Source: a virus
DNA: 32,049 nucleotides
Virus record (IMG/VR): IMGVR_UViG_3300017773_004876
Span: 1 to 32,049 of that record
Strand: one strand, 5' to 3'
Below the pieces are notes generated by a model. That model saw nothing but the letters and a program-made list of their open reading frames with translations, made no database searches and was not told where the DNA came from. Both the position numbers and the translations under genes were made by a program. Shown here piece after piece: positions 6,472-13,838 of this stretch (position 1 is its first letter; each line of letters starts with the position of its first letter).

Positions 6472-6925
6472 ATAGTGCTGAGTTTTTACCGTGTTCTCTA
6501 AATTCTACTTTTATAACTTTTACTCTACCTTCAGTTTCCGTCTCTATGAACGGAGCTAGCTTTTCGTATATATATTGTGAGAACTTCTCTGCTCCTGTAG
6601 CAGGTACTACTCTAACCTGTGCTATACCCTTCTCATCTAGCTTTAATGCTTCAGGTAAAAATGGATCGTCTTCTGCTATCAAGTATGTATGATCAAACAT
6701 ATAATCCATCCATGCTTTAGGTGATTTTCCGTCAATTAAGGTTTTAGCTCTTTTCATTCCTCCAAAGTCCCAGACCCAATTACGATTATCTAATTCTCCT
6801 TCAAACCAGAGTTTAAATGATACTCCATAACCGTGAAGAAATCTACAGTGAGTTGTTTCGGCTTTCCATTGACGAAAGACGGTACTAAATCCATCGAATA
6901 CTTTTGTTGATTGATATTTTGCCAT
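6458..6925 (-). CDS. queD: QueD, 6-carboxytetrahydropterin synthase family
   Basis: A 155-residue T-fold PTPS/QueD protein. The catalytic cysteine and one zinc ligand are clear in THCRFLHGYG (C27, H31), followed by WVWDFGGMKR, MFDHTYL and EFREHGKNSALY, as in the family. Two of the usual three zinc histidines appear changed: F17 stands where the first (E. coli H16) is expected, and Y33 replaces the third (LHGH becomes LHGY). H26 next to C27 might compensate. Position next to queE and near folE supports the 6-carboxytetrahydropterin role. First gene of the operon after the small membrane-type gene; start context AATAAGTTATG. Confidence 0.9.
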   Translation of the reverse strand: MAKYQSTKVFDGFSTVFRQWKAETTHCRFLHGYGVSFKLWFEGELDNRNWVWDFGGMKRAKTLIDGKSPKAWMDYMFDHTYLIAEDDPFLPEALKLDEKGIAQVRVVPATGAEKFSQYIYEKLAPFIETETEGRVKVIKVEFREHGKNSALYVPR

Positions 6926-6935
6926 AACTTATTTT

Positions 6936-7238
6936 TTATACTAATTCTTCTATTATACCTACTATTTCAGATAATATAAGAAGAATAGCTGAGGTTACCA
7001 AATTAAATGGTATAAAACAGTATCCTAGTATTCTAATACCGGATTTAATAAACGATACAATCTGGTGCTTCTTTGCATCAGGGTAGTTAATCGATTCATC
7101 AGATGTAATTTTGTTTTGATGTATACGGTTCGCTAAGTATTGCTCTTCCGTCATTCTGCGAGACTCTACATCATAGAGATCATTCTCGACTTCCTTTAAG
7201 TCCATCATTTTCGTGTTTTTTAAGTGGTGCTGTGACAC
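6936..7238 (-). CDS. Small membrane-associated hypothetical protein
   Basis: 100 residues: a charged N-terminal half (MTEEQYLANRIHQNK) and a hydrophobic C-terminal half from about residue 64 (IKSGIRILGYCFIPFNLVTS onward), long enough for a membrane hairpin or a single re-entrant helix. The frame opens at a GTG (7238); ATG codons at residues 11 and 12 (7208 and 7205) are alternative starts. It stands 10 bases upstream of queD behind a candidate promoter, so it may be the first gene of the modification operon. No function recognised. Confidence 0.65.
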   Translation of the reverse strand: MSQHHLKNTKMMDLKEVENDLYDVESRRMTEEQYLANRIHQNKITSDESINYPDAKKHQIVSFIKSGIRILGYCFIPFNLVTSAILLILSEIVGIIEELV

Positions 7239-7249
7239 TGTCGTCTAAT

Positions 7250-7267
7250 TATACTATAATATAAGAA
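7250..7267 (-). promoter_or_regulatory. Candidate promoter upstream of the queD operon
   Basis: Minus-strand TTCTTATATTATAGTATA in the 48-base gap before the GTG at 7238. Almost the same string, TTCTTATATTATAGTATT, lies before the ssDNA-binding protein gene (27506-27530), and TTCTTATATTGTATAT before the small gene at 15432. The repeated position in front of transcription-unit heads suggests a phage promoter class. Confidence 0.45.
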
Positions 7268-7286
7268 AGTTATTTCTAATTTCCAA

Positions 7287-7919
7287 CTAGATTATATAAT
7301 TTTCTTCTAACCCATACCTCCAAAATCCAAATGCATCTCCGGTAAGATTTAAATACCAATAAATATGTTTATCTATATATCTCTCAACCTTTAATAGCCT
7401 CCTCTTATATAGTATTCTACCTAGCATTCCATCTTCACCATATCTTGTATTATCTGGTATTTCTTTCCATGCTTCTTTTGCTATATCTGTTTTAATAACA
7501 CATTTGCAGTCTGTAGGTGCTACTATATCGAAACCGTACATATTCTCCCATCTTTCCGCGTACCTCTTTCTAAAATCACATACTAACATTTTGCCGGGGA
7601 TACTTTCGTTAGGTTTTCCATCAAATTCTTGTACCATTCTATACGATACAGAGTCTGGTTGGAATTCTAATTCTTTCATTATATGATGTATACCTAAAGG
7701 GTGAATCCAATCATCATCATCCCACTGTACGCTGTAAGGCATAGTAGACATTTCATAAAGAAGTCTTCTTTTCTTACCTAAAGGCATTTCTTTTTGATCT
7801 GAAAGGTATATTATTTCTACTTTATCGCCAAAAGGTTCTGCTTGTCTTTTTAGCTCAGCTAATAGAGGATTAAAAACATGAGAACGAGAAACAGTTGTTG
7901 GAATCTGTATAGATAACAT
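7287..7919 (-). CDS. Glycosyltransferase family 2-like (GT-A fold)
   Basis: 210 residues. The N-terminus (MLSIQIPTTVSRSHVF) is the first strand of a GT-A domain, and VQWDDDDWIHP at residues 64-74 gives the metal-binding D-x-D type cluster (D67-D70) at the expected distance. The later TRYGEDGML may hold the catalytic acid. No membrane segment is seen. It follows the subtilase gene with a TAATG overlap, so it is translated with virion genes, which suggests it glycosylates a phage protein or a surface polymer. Glycosylation of the modified DNA base is a less likely alternative. Confidence 0.8.
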   Translation of the reverse strand: MLSIQIPTTVSRSHVFNPLLAELKRQAEPFGDKVEIIYLSDQKEMPLGKKRRLLYEMSTMPYSVQWDDDDWIHPLGIHHIMKELEFQPDSVSYRMVQEFDGKPNESIPGKMLVCDFRKRYAERWENMYGFDIVAPTDCKCVIKTDIAKEAWKEIPDNTRYGEDGMLGRILYKRRLLKVERYIDKHIYWYLNLTGDAFGFWRYGLEENYII

Positions 7920-9526
7920 TAAAAGTCTAAGTTTGTAGTAGCAGTAAAACTCCCAGAGAATGTTAATGGTGAATTTTGACCGTACTTATTATGTAACATT
8001 TTAACTGAATCAGCCTGTAGTGAGTAACTACCGGATAAATGTTCTGTAGGATTATAAATTACTTCACTAGCATTTGCAAAGACTACTTCTTGCATTTTAG
8101 CTGGTGTTAATCCTGGGGATGACTGTGCATATAGAGCTACTACACCGCATACTTGTGGAGCTGCCATTGATGTACCATTTAATATAGATTCCCAATACGC
8201 ACCGTTATGAGTATAAGAACCTCTTGCGTATCCTGAGGTATTACTTACTGATGAAAGTATACGTGAACCGGGTGCATAAATGTTTACTCCAGGTCCGTGA
8301 TTTGAAAAAGAAGCTCTTTTATCTATGTAGTTACTTCCAGATTGTACTTGATCTTCATCAATACATCCAACCATAAAAGCTTTATCAGAATAAGGTGATG
8401 AACCTCTAGAATAATATCTCCATTGAGTATTTTTAATCAATGCTTGATTATTATAATCAGCTCCTGAAGGTACATCTATCTTATGATTACTATTTCCTGA
8501 AGCAATTATTACGTGGATGCCTTCTTCTACCATTTCTTCAATATCGGTATCTACAGAAGTTATTCTTACTGGGTGTTTCCATGTGCCTAACAAACCTATA
8601 CTAGGCGCAAATTCGTTTAGCCCAAACGCTTTAAGTTCTCCTCCAAAGGAGTTTTGTATGACGGTAGAACTATATGACGTTCCTCTATAATTTACTGCGT
8701 ATGCTGTAGAGCCTCCTGTAAATTTTGCAGAATACCCCCAAGACATATTGACTACTGTCGGTCTTTTATACCCGGTAGCAGGGTCAATAGCCTTTTGTCT
8801 GTGGAATAATTTAATTGCATCTAATGCATAACTATCATCTATTCCAGTAGCACCGTCACCAGAGCCTTCTAAACCTCTTATTTTTAAGGAGTATATTTTT
8901 GCATTCTTAGCCCATCCAAAGGTTTTTCCTGCTGCTATACCTGCACAATGAGTACCGTGACCATCATTATCTCTTTCATGGTTAGCATTTTGAGTAAATC
9001 CTGTATGAATAGAACCCCAATCTATAAATGTATACCTGGATACTCCATGCTGATCTTCCCATTCTGGATGATCAGTTTGTACTCCGGAATCAACAATAAC
9101 TACGTCTACTCCTTTTCCATCTAAAGTATAATTATAAGTTTCATCTATAATTTCATTACCGTTATAGGTATTATCTTTAGTATTGCATCTTAATAGTCCC
9201 CAGTTTTTATCTCCTGAAGATAATGAAGGGCTTCTATTATACGATCCGCTAATTATAGCTCCGTGTTCTTTTACTATATCATTTCTCTGTTCAGGTGGTA
9301 TTTCAATATCTAAAACACTAGGATGTTCTAAGAGGTCATCTTTTTCAGCTTCTGTCAACCAGTAGTGTGTTTGGCGATAACTACCTAATCTCGGATTGGC
9401 TATTTCCACTTGCCTATTAGGTACATTATCTTTTTCTGTAATTTCTTTTAGATCTTCCCAAAATAAATCATAGTCTACTTCTTTATGAAGGATAATATTA
9501 TATTCTCTCTCATTAAATTCTGGCAT
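7919..9526 (-). CDS. Subtilisin-like (S8) serine protease, probably virion-associated
   Basis: 535 residues with a complete catalytic triad: D146 in DVVIVDSGVQTDHPEW, H190 in NDGHGTHCAG and S453 in NGTSMAAPQV; the oxyanion Asn is N345 in ASGNS. The first about 100 residues have the look of an I9-type propeptide region (NIILHKEVDYDLFWEDLKEI). No secretion signal is visible. Its place directly after the fibre-like gene and before a glycosyltransferase suggests a structural or processing protease. Phage-encoded subtilases of this kind may mature virion proteins or act on the host surface; the substrate is not known. Family certain. Confidence 0.93.
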   Translation of the reverse strand: MPEFNEREYNIILHKEVDYDLFWEDLKEITEKDNVPNRQVEIANPRLGSYRQTHYWLTEAEKDDLLEHPSVLDIEIPPEQRNDIVKEHGAIISGSYNRSPSLSSGDKNWGLLRCNTKDNTYNGNEIIDETYNYTLDGKGVDVVIVDSGVQTDHPEWEDQHGVSRYTFIDWGSIHTGFTQNANHERDNDGHGTHCAGIAAGKTFGWAKNAKIYSLKIRGLEGSGDGATGIDDSYALDAIKLFHRQKAIDPATGYKRPTVVNMSWGYSAKFTGGSTAYAVNYRGTSYSSTVIQNSFGGELKAFGLNEFAPSIGLLGTWKHPVRITSVDTDIEEMVEEGIHVIIASGNSNHKIDVPSGADYNNQALIKNTQWRYYSRGSSPYSDKAFMVGCIDEDQVQSGSNYIDKRASFSNHGPGVNIYAPGSRILSSVSNTSGYARGSYTHNGAYWESILNGTSMAAPQVCGVVALYAQSSPGLTPAKMQEVVFANASEVIYNPTEHLSGSYSLQADSVKMLHNKYGQNSPLTFSGSFTATTNLDF

Positions 9527-9537
9527 ACAAATTTATT

Positions 9538-11121
9538 TTATAGTGATCCTATAGCTGCTTGAAATTCTGCGTATGAACCTGTAATAAATGTTTTAAGCTT
9601 TTCTATACTAATATAGTCTGATGCAATACTTGCTGATGTTTGAATTACTGTTGCTGAGCTCGCACTTAATGCTGTTCTTTGTGTATGAGCTGAGCTAGAT
9701 AAGGCTGTATCTCCTGCTACATATTCACTTCTTAATGCAGTTGCTGCTGAACTACTTAACGCACTATCTGCTGCTATATATTCTGTTCTTATTGCAGATG
9801 CTTCAGAACCAGAATTAGCTAATTTTATCCAATTACCTCCGTGAGCAAAATACCCTAATCCAGTAGCATGTACATGTGCGAACATTCCATGGTAGTCAGC
9901 TGCAGTTGGTAGATCTCCTTCTGTAGCATAAACATTAGAAAATTGTATCTTTTTACCTGGTAAGTCTACTATTCCTCCTGAATGAGAAACGTTTGATGAA
10001 ATCACACTGTCTATTGCTGTATCTAATGCTCCTGAGATTGCTGTTCTTTGTGTATGAGCTGAAGCTGATATTGTAGCAGTTGTTTCTGCACTTTCTAAAG
10101 TAACAATTCTAGTATTTAATGAAGAACTCAAAGAAGTGTCACCAGCTAAAAATTCTGTTCTTAATGCTGATGCATTAGATGATGAAAATGCTGTATGTGT
10201 TGCTGTAGGTAATTTAGTACCTATAGTAGTTGCTATAGAAGCTGAAAATGTTGCATCATCTCCTAAAGCTGCTGCTAATTCATTTAACGTATCTAAAGTT
10301 CCTGGTGAGCTATCTACTAATGCTGCTACTTTAGCATTAATGTAGGTGTTTTGTGATGCACTTAACGCACTATCTGCTGCTATATATTCAGCTCTTAAAG
10401 CACTTGCGCTTGAACCACTTAATTCGTTTCTTCTTACATCTGCAGAAGTAGATAATGCTGTATTAGCACTTGATGCTAATCCTTTAATTGCTTCTCTCTG
10501 TATGTGTGCAGAACCAGATAATACTATATCTTCAGATACTCTTTGAGAATGAGCTGAACTACTTAAAGCAGTTATGTTTGCGTCTAAGTGAGTATCTGCT
10601 GAAGCTGAAAGTAATGATATTTCAGAATCTAAATGACTATCAGTTGAAGCTGATAAAGCACTAATATTGGCATCTAAATGTGCATCTACTGAAGCACTTA
10701 ATATTGTGTCTAAAGCTACTCTATGAATATGTGCTGATTGTGAGTTAGCAATAATAGCATCTTCTGCAGCATCTAATGAAGCTGATACGTTAGCATAGTT
10801 TCCTAATGCTAAAGAATTATGCATTGTTACTGATCCTGAAAAGCTATGTGTGTCTGTTGCATCATCCCCGAAAGCTGTAGAACCAGACTTATATAATACG
10901 GTAGATTGAGTTAATTCTGTAATAAATGCTCTTGCTTTTACATCACCGGTAACTGTTAAATCACCTCCAACTGTTTGACTACCGGTAACATGCAAACTAC
11001 CGCTAAGTTTTATTGACCCTGTGAGTGGAGAACCTATTCCATTCTGCACTAATTGACCATCGTCAACTTGCACTAACTTATAGTAAGTGTCTTTTATTGT
11101 ATTTCCTGTTAAAGTAGCCAT
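9538..11121 (-). CDS. Fibre-like structural protein with Ala/Ser-rich repeats
   Basis: 527 residues. The N-terminal about 75 residues have the pattern of phage fibre shaft repeats (TGSIKLSGSLHVTGSQTVGG, then DLTVTGDV). From about residue 115 it is a long run of heptad-like, Ala/Ser-rich repeats of the type ALR-x-EY-x-A-x-D-x-ALS-x-S, expected to form a trimeric coiled coil or helical bundle. A folded insert (ISFSNVYATEGDLPTAADYH-like, about residues 395-430) interrupts the repeats and could be a knob or receptor contact. Tail fibre, head fibre or baseplate fibre are all possible. Upstream lies TATAAATA, ten bases from the ATG. Confidence 0.8.
   Translation of the reverse strand: MATLTGNTIKDTYYKLVQVDDGQLVQNGIGSPLTGSIKLSGSLHVTGSQTVGGDLTVTGDVKARAFITELTQSTVLYKSGSTAFGDDATDTHSFSGSVTMHNSLALGNYANVSASLDAAEDAIIANSQSAHIHRVALDTILSASVDAHLDANISALSASTDSHLDSEISLLSASADTHLDANITALSSSAHSQRVSEDIVLSGSAHIQREAIKGLASSANTALSTSADVRRNELSGSSASALRAEYIAADSALSASQNTYINAKVAALVDSSPGTLDTLNELAAALGDDATFSASIATTIGTKLPTATHTAFSSSNASALRTEFLAGDTSLSSSLNTRIVTLESAETTATISASAHTQRTAISGALDTAIDSVISSNVSHSGGIVDLPGKKIQFSNVYATEGDLPTAADYHGMFAHVHATGLGYFAHGGNWIKLANSGSEASAIRTEYIAADSALSSSAATALRSEYVAGDTALSSSAHTQRTALSASSATVIQTSASIASDYISIEKLKTFITGSYAEFQAAIGSL
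9670..9693. repeat. 24-base exact direct repeat, copy 1 (partner 10039-10062)
   Basis: String beginning TGCTGTTCTTTG occurs again at 10039-10062, 369 bases (123 codons) away and in frame. It encodes the SAHTQRTA motif of the fibre. Confidence 0.85.
9754..9783. repeat. 30-base exact direct repeat, copy 1 (partner 10360-10389)
   Basis: A 30-base string beginning ACTTAACGCACTATC is repeated exactly at 10360-10389 in the fibre gene. Both copies encode the EYIAADSALS type repeat. Identity at silent positions points to recent duplication or gene conversion. Confidence 0.85.
10039..10062. repeat. 24-base exact direct repeat, copy 2 (partner 9670-9693)
   Basis: Second copy of the SAHTQRTA-encoding string within the fibre gene. 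Confidence 0.85.
10360..10389. repeat. 30-base exact direct repeat, copy 2 (partner 9754-9783)
   Basis: Second copy of the 30-base string; the copies start 606 bases apart (a multiple of three), so recombination between them would keep the frame and shorten the fibre by 202 codons. Confidence 0.85.
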
Positions 11122-11131
11122 GAATTATGTT

Positions 11132-11139
11132 TATTTATA
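11132..11139 (-). promoter_or_regulatory. TATAAATA, T4-late-promoter-like box before the fibre gene
   Basis: Exact TATAAATA on the minus strand ten bases before the ATG of the fibre gene, a structural gene where a late promoter would be expected. See the equivalent at 1743-1750. Confidence 0.4.
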
Positions 11140-11146
11140 AATAGTA

Positions 11147-11260
11147 CTAGAAATTCTTATAAACAAAAGGGTCTCTCTTTTTAAGTTCCTTTAATCTCTC
11201 TTGAAATTCTTTTTCTTTCTTTTCTTTTAAAATCTTCTCTTTTTTTTCTTTGTCTGTCAT
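11147..11260 (-). CDS. Small Lys/Glu-rich protein (37 aa)
   Basis: A 37-residue highly charged frame (MTDKEKKEKILKEKKEKEFQ, then RLKELKKRDPFVYKNF) that begins with ATGA overlapping the stop of the carbamoyltransferase gene. It should be one continuous helix. The coupled start and the absence of other coding potential in this gap favour a real gene. Function unknown. Confidence 0.55.
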   Translation of the reverse strand: MTDKEKKEKILKEKKEKEFQERLKELKKRDPFVYKNF

Positions 11261-12924
11261 AATTTCTGTATAAGATGATTATTGATAACTAAAAAATCTA
11301 TATTAGATTTCATAAATCTTGATATAGCTTGTTCTGGGGACATTGTTATAGTTTGATCTTTTAAATTAAACGAAGTATTAAGTAGTATAGGAGATCCAGT
11401 TAACCTCTTAATTTCATCTAATAATAAATAGTAACGTTCGTTTTGTTCTGGTGTTACTGTATGTACCCTTGCTGAATTGTCAATATGAACAGCTGAAGGT
11501 ATCCTTTTAGTCTTAGCTTGAACTACTATGTTCATATATGGAACTTCTTCTTTTAGATCAAAATATTTACTTGCTTCATCAGCTTTTACAGAAGGAGCAA
11601 AAGGTCTAAACCCTTCTCTTTTCTTTATAACATAATTTAATTTTTCTCTCATCTTAGGATCTTGAGGAGCTGCTAATATAGACCTATTACCTAATGCTCT
11701 TGCTCCAAATTCCATCCTGCCTTGAAACCATGCTACTATTTTCTGTTTAGAAAGCAACTCAGCAGTTTTTTTAACTATTAAATCATCAGACAGTCTAAAC
11801 GAAGTTATAAAATCAGGCCATTTTTCTTGAAAGTCATTAATAGCCTTGTGTATTTCGATATCTTTATAGTCTGGTCCTAAATACGGATTACTATTATCCT
11901 TACGTTCTCCTTTATAGTGGTGTAAACATGCACCTATAGCTGATCCTGCATCTGATGGAGAAAAAGGGATATGTACTGAGTCAAAATATTTATAAGCTAA
12001 AGCATTTGCTACTCCATTATAGGCACATCCTCCTCCTAAACATAAATTAGGTGACTTCGACATATTTTTTGCAGTTATCAGCAATTTAGTAAATTGATAT
12101 TCATACCATTTCTGTAAAGCTGCTGCTAAATCTTTGTGTTCCTGAGTAACTGGTTCTTCTGGAAATCTAGGAAGTATGCCAAGTGCCTTAAATAAGTTTT
12201 TATTAAACATTACTTTATCAGAGTATTCCCAAGAGAATGGTTTAGTATTTAATCTAAACTGATTAGATGTATTTTCTACTAAACTCATTAACTTACCTAA
12301 ATATACATCTGGATTACCGTATGGTGCTAATCCCATAATTTTATATTCTCCTTCATTAGGTTTAAACCCTAAATACGCAGTAATAGTAGAGTATACTAAT
12401 CCTAAAGAATTAGGATATTTAATAGATTGCATTTTCTGTACTTTGCCGTTTCTACTTCTATATACTGCTGTGGTATCCCATTCACCTACTCCGTCGACTG
12501 TTAGTATTGCAGGATTTTCATAGGGACTTGTATGTAGGCTAAAAGCTGCATGAGAAGTATGATGGTCGGTGTATACTATTTCACCTTTAAACCCACCTCT
12601 TCTTAAAATAGTTTCAGGATTATATTTTTTATAATCTCTTAAATATCTATACCTTAACAATAACGTTTTAAAGAAATGTTTATTAAAAGTAGTAAGTACT
12701 CTATCTTTTTTTAATTCAGGATTTTCATACCAACAGACTTGATCTACTGCTTTAAGAGTTGTTCTAGTATACCTTAAACACCAATTAATAGCATTAAAAG
12801 GAAATGAACTGTCATGCTTAATTCCGGTAAATCTTTCTTCTTCTGCTGCTGCAATAACTTTACCGTCTACTACTAAACAAGCAGCTGAGTCATGGTAAAA
12901 AGCAGATATTCCTAACTGTATCAT
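11257..12924 (-). CDS. Carbamoyltransferase of the NodU/CmcH/TobZ family
   Basis: 555 residues, full length for the family. The N-terminal Kae1-like domain starts LGISAFYHDSAACLVVDGK and contains DHHTSHAA (D120, H121, H122, H125) and LTVDGVGEWDTTAVY; LCLGGGCAYNGVAN follows. The C-terminal part has WFQGRMEFGARALGNRSIL and REGFRPFAPSV, the YrdC-like/C-terminal signature. These enzymes carbamoylate a hydroxyl on a sugar or small molecule using carbamoyl phosphate and ATP. It overlaps the SGNH gene by 4 bases. Candidate targets are a surface glycan, a virion glycan or a modified base; the sequence does not say which. Confidence 0.93.
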   Translation of the reverse strand: MIQLGISAFYHDSAACLVVDGKVIAAAEEERFTGIKHDSSFPFNAINWCLRYTRTTLKAVDQVCWYENPELKKDRVLTTFNKHFFKTLLLRYRYLRDYKKYNPETILRRGGFKGEIVYTDHHTSHAAFSLHTSPYENPAILTVDGVGEWDTTAVYRSRNGKVQKMQSIKYPNSLGLVYSTITAYLGFKPNEGEYKIMGLAPYGNPDVYLGKLMSLVENTSNQFRLNTKPFSWEYSDKVMFNKNLFKALGILPRFPEEPVTQEHKDLAAALQKWYEYQFTKLLITAKNMSKSPNLCLGGGCAYNGVANALAYKYFDSVHIPFSPSDAGSAIGACLHHYKGERKDNSNPYLGPDYKDIEIHKAINDFQEKWPDFITSFRLSDDLIVKKTAELLSKQKIVAWFQGRMEFGARALGNRSILAAPQDPKMREKLNYVIKKREGFRPFAPSVKADEASKYFDLKEEVPYMNIVVQAKTKRIPSAVHIDNSARVHTVTPEQNERYYLLLDEIKRLTGSPILLNTSFNLKDQTITMSPEQAISRFMKSNIDFLVINNHLIQKL

Positions 12925-13595
12925 ATTATGTTGTATCCTCTTTTAGGTTCCTCTGGGAGTTTTATACTACTGTTAAAGTAATTCTTTGAGATAAATTTGG
13001 CAAATTGCCAATGTCCTTTTATACTAAAATGATCATCAGCAGTACTACCATTAGATGCTACTCTTGAAGTTTCAAACATTTCGCCTTTTTGAATATTAGC
13101 AAAAGAGAGCTTATACGGTAAATGTATGTATTCTACTTTTATTGATTTAAAAAATATACCGAAATCAGAGAATATACTAGAAAAGTACTTACCAAAAGGA
13201 TTTAGTTTCTTATATCTATGGTCGTATATAAAGTTAAATATACTTTTTATTTCATCTTGATTATTAAAATAATTTTTGTCAAAAGGAACTCCAAATTCAA
13301 GTGCATCTACTAATTTACCATTCGTAACAGAAACAATTTCATCTTTATATTCATTATAAACCTCTATTCTATCCGGTACAGTTTCTAGTAAAAATACTTT
13401 ATCACCTTCTTTAATATTCGGCAATGCTTTAATAACTTGATTAATTATAAACTGTGGACTTGCTCCTCCTTGAGCATAATTTTTATACTTTAAATCTAAT
13501 CCTTTAGCAATTAATCTAGGCCAAATACTAGAGGTTTTATACAAAGTGTGACCACATGTAAAACTATCTCCGAAAAAATGTGCCGTTGATTTCAT
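12921..13595 (-). CDS. SGNH/GDSL-type hydrolase
   Basis: The chosen start is the ATG at 13595, giving 224 residues that begin MKSTAHFFGDSFTCGH, with the GDS nucleophile at S11. NYAQGGASPQ is the second block (Gly oxyanion residue), and DDHFSIKGH near the C-terminus gives the Asp and His of the triad. An in-frame TTG 57 bases upstream lies inside the tRNA gene and is rejected. Such enzymes are esterases or acetylhydrolases acting on sugars or lipids. Coupling to the carbamoyltransferase suggests joint work on one carbohydrate. No signal peptide is evident. Confidence 0.82.
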   Translation of the reverse strand: MKSTAHFFGDSFTCGHTLYKTSSIWPRLIAKGLDLKYKNYAQGGASPQFIINQVIKALPNIKEGDKVFLLETVPDRIEVYNEYKDEIVSVTNGKLVDALEFGVPFDKNYFNNQDEIKSIFNFIYDHRYKKLNPFGKYFSSIFSDFGIFFKSIKVEYIHLPYKLSFANIQKGEMFETSRVASNGSTADDHFSIKGHWQFAKFISKNYFNSSIKLPEEPKRGYNII

Positions 13596-13611
13596 ATTAC
13601 TGAAGTGTTTG

Positions 13612-13685
13612 TGGAGAATATCGGAGTCGAACCGATGACCTCCTGCGTGCAAGGCAGGCGCTCTAGCCAGCTGAGCTAATCCCCC
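13612..13685 (-). tRNA. tRNA-Ala(UGC)
   Basis: A complete 74-base cloverleaf. Acceptor GGGGGAT pairs with ATTCTCC and contains G3:U70, the alanine identity pair, plus a G5:U68 wobble. D-arm GCTC/GAGC, anticodon stem CCTGC/GCAGG with loop CTTGCAC (anticodon TGC), T-arm ATCGG/CCGAT with loop TTCGACT, discriminator A. CCA is not encoded. GC content is much higher than the surrounding genes and the sequence resembles Flavobacteriia tRNA-Ala. It is the only tRNA in the window. Confidence 0.97.
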
Positions 13686-13691
13686 TACCTA

Positions 13692-13838
13692 CTATATAGA
13701 GCGGTTTCTTCTTCTGTTCTCCCACTCTACTCTCTTTGTCGCTCCCAACATCTTATACTTTTCAATTCTTCTATTAAAATCATTTCGAGTACTATTAGTA
13801 TGTGGGTTTCCTGTACTTGTGTTATCGTTATTGCTCAT
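13692..13838 (-). CDS. Small basic protein (48 aa)
   Basis: A 48-residue frame starting inside the end of queC (11-base overlap) and ending 7 bases before the tRNA. The sequence is Asn-rich at first (MSNNDNTSTGNPHTNSTRND) then basic (NRRIEKYKMLGATKRVEWEN, RRRNRS), resembling the short basic proteins seen in many phages. Not recognised. It occupies the whole 13686-13827 gap, which supports it. Confidence 0.6.
   Translation of the reverse strand: MSNNDNTSTGNPHTNSTRNDFNRRIEKYKMLGATKRVEWENRRRNRSI

Noticed and set aside
1-6925. preQ1 or other 7-deazaguanine riboswitch controlling the que/dpd operon
   Set aside because: Gaps in this region are short and I see neither the preQ1-I stem-loop with A-rich tail nor another recognised preQ1 class.
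13596-13652. N-terminal extension of the SGNH hydrolase from a TTG
   Set aside because: The extension is translated from the 3' half of the tRNA-Ala gene. The ATG at 13595 fits the start of the hydrolase domain.
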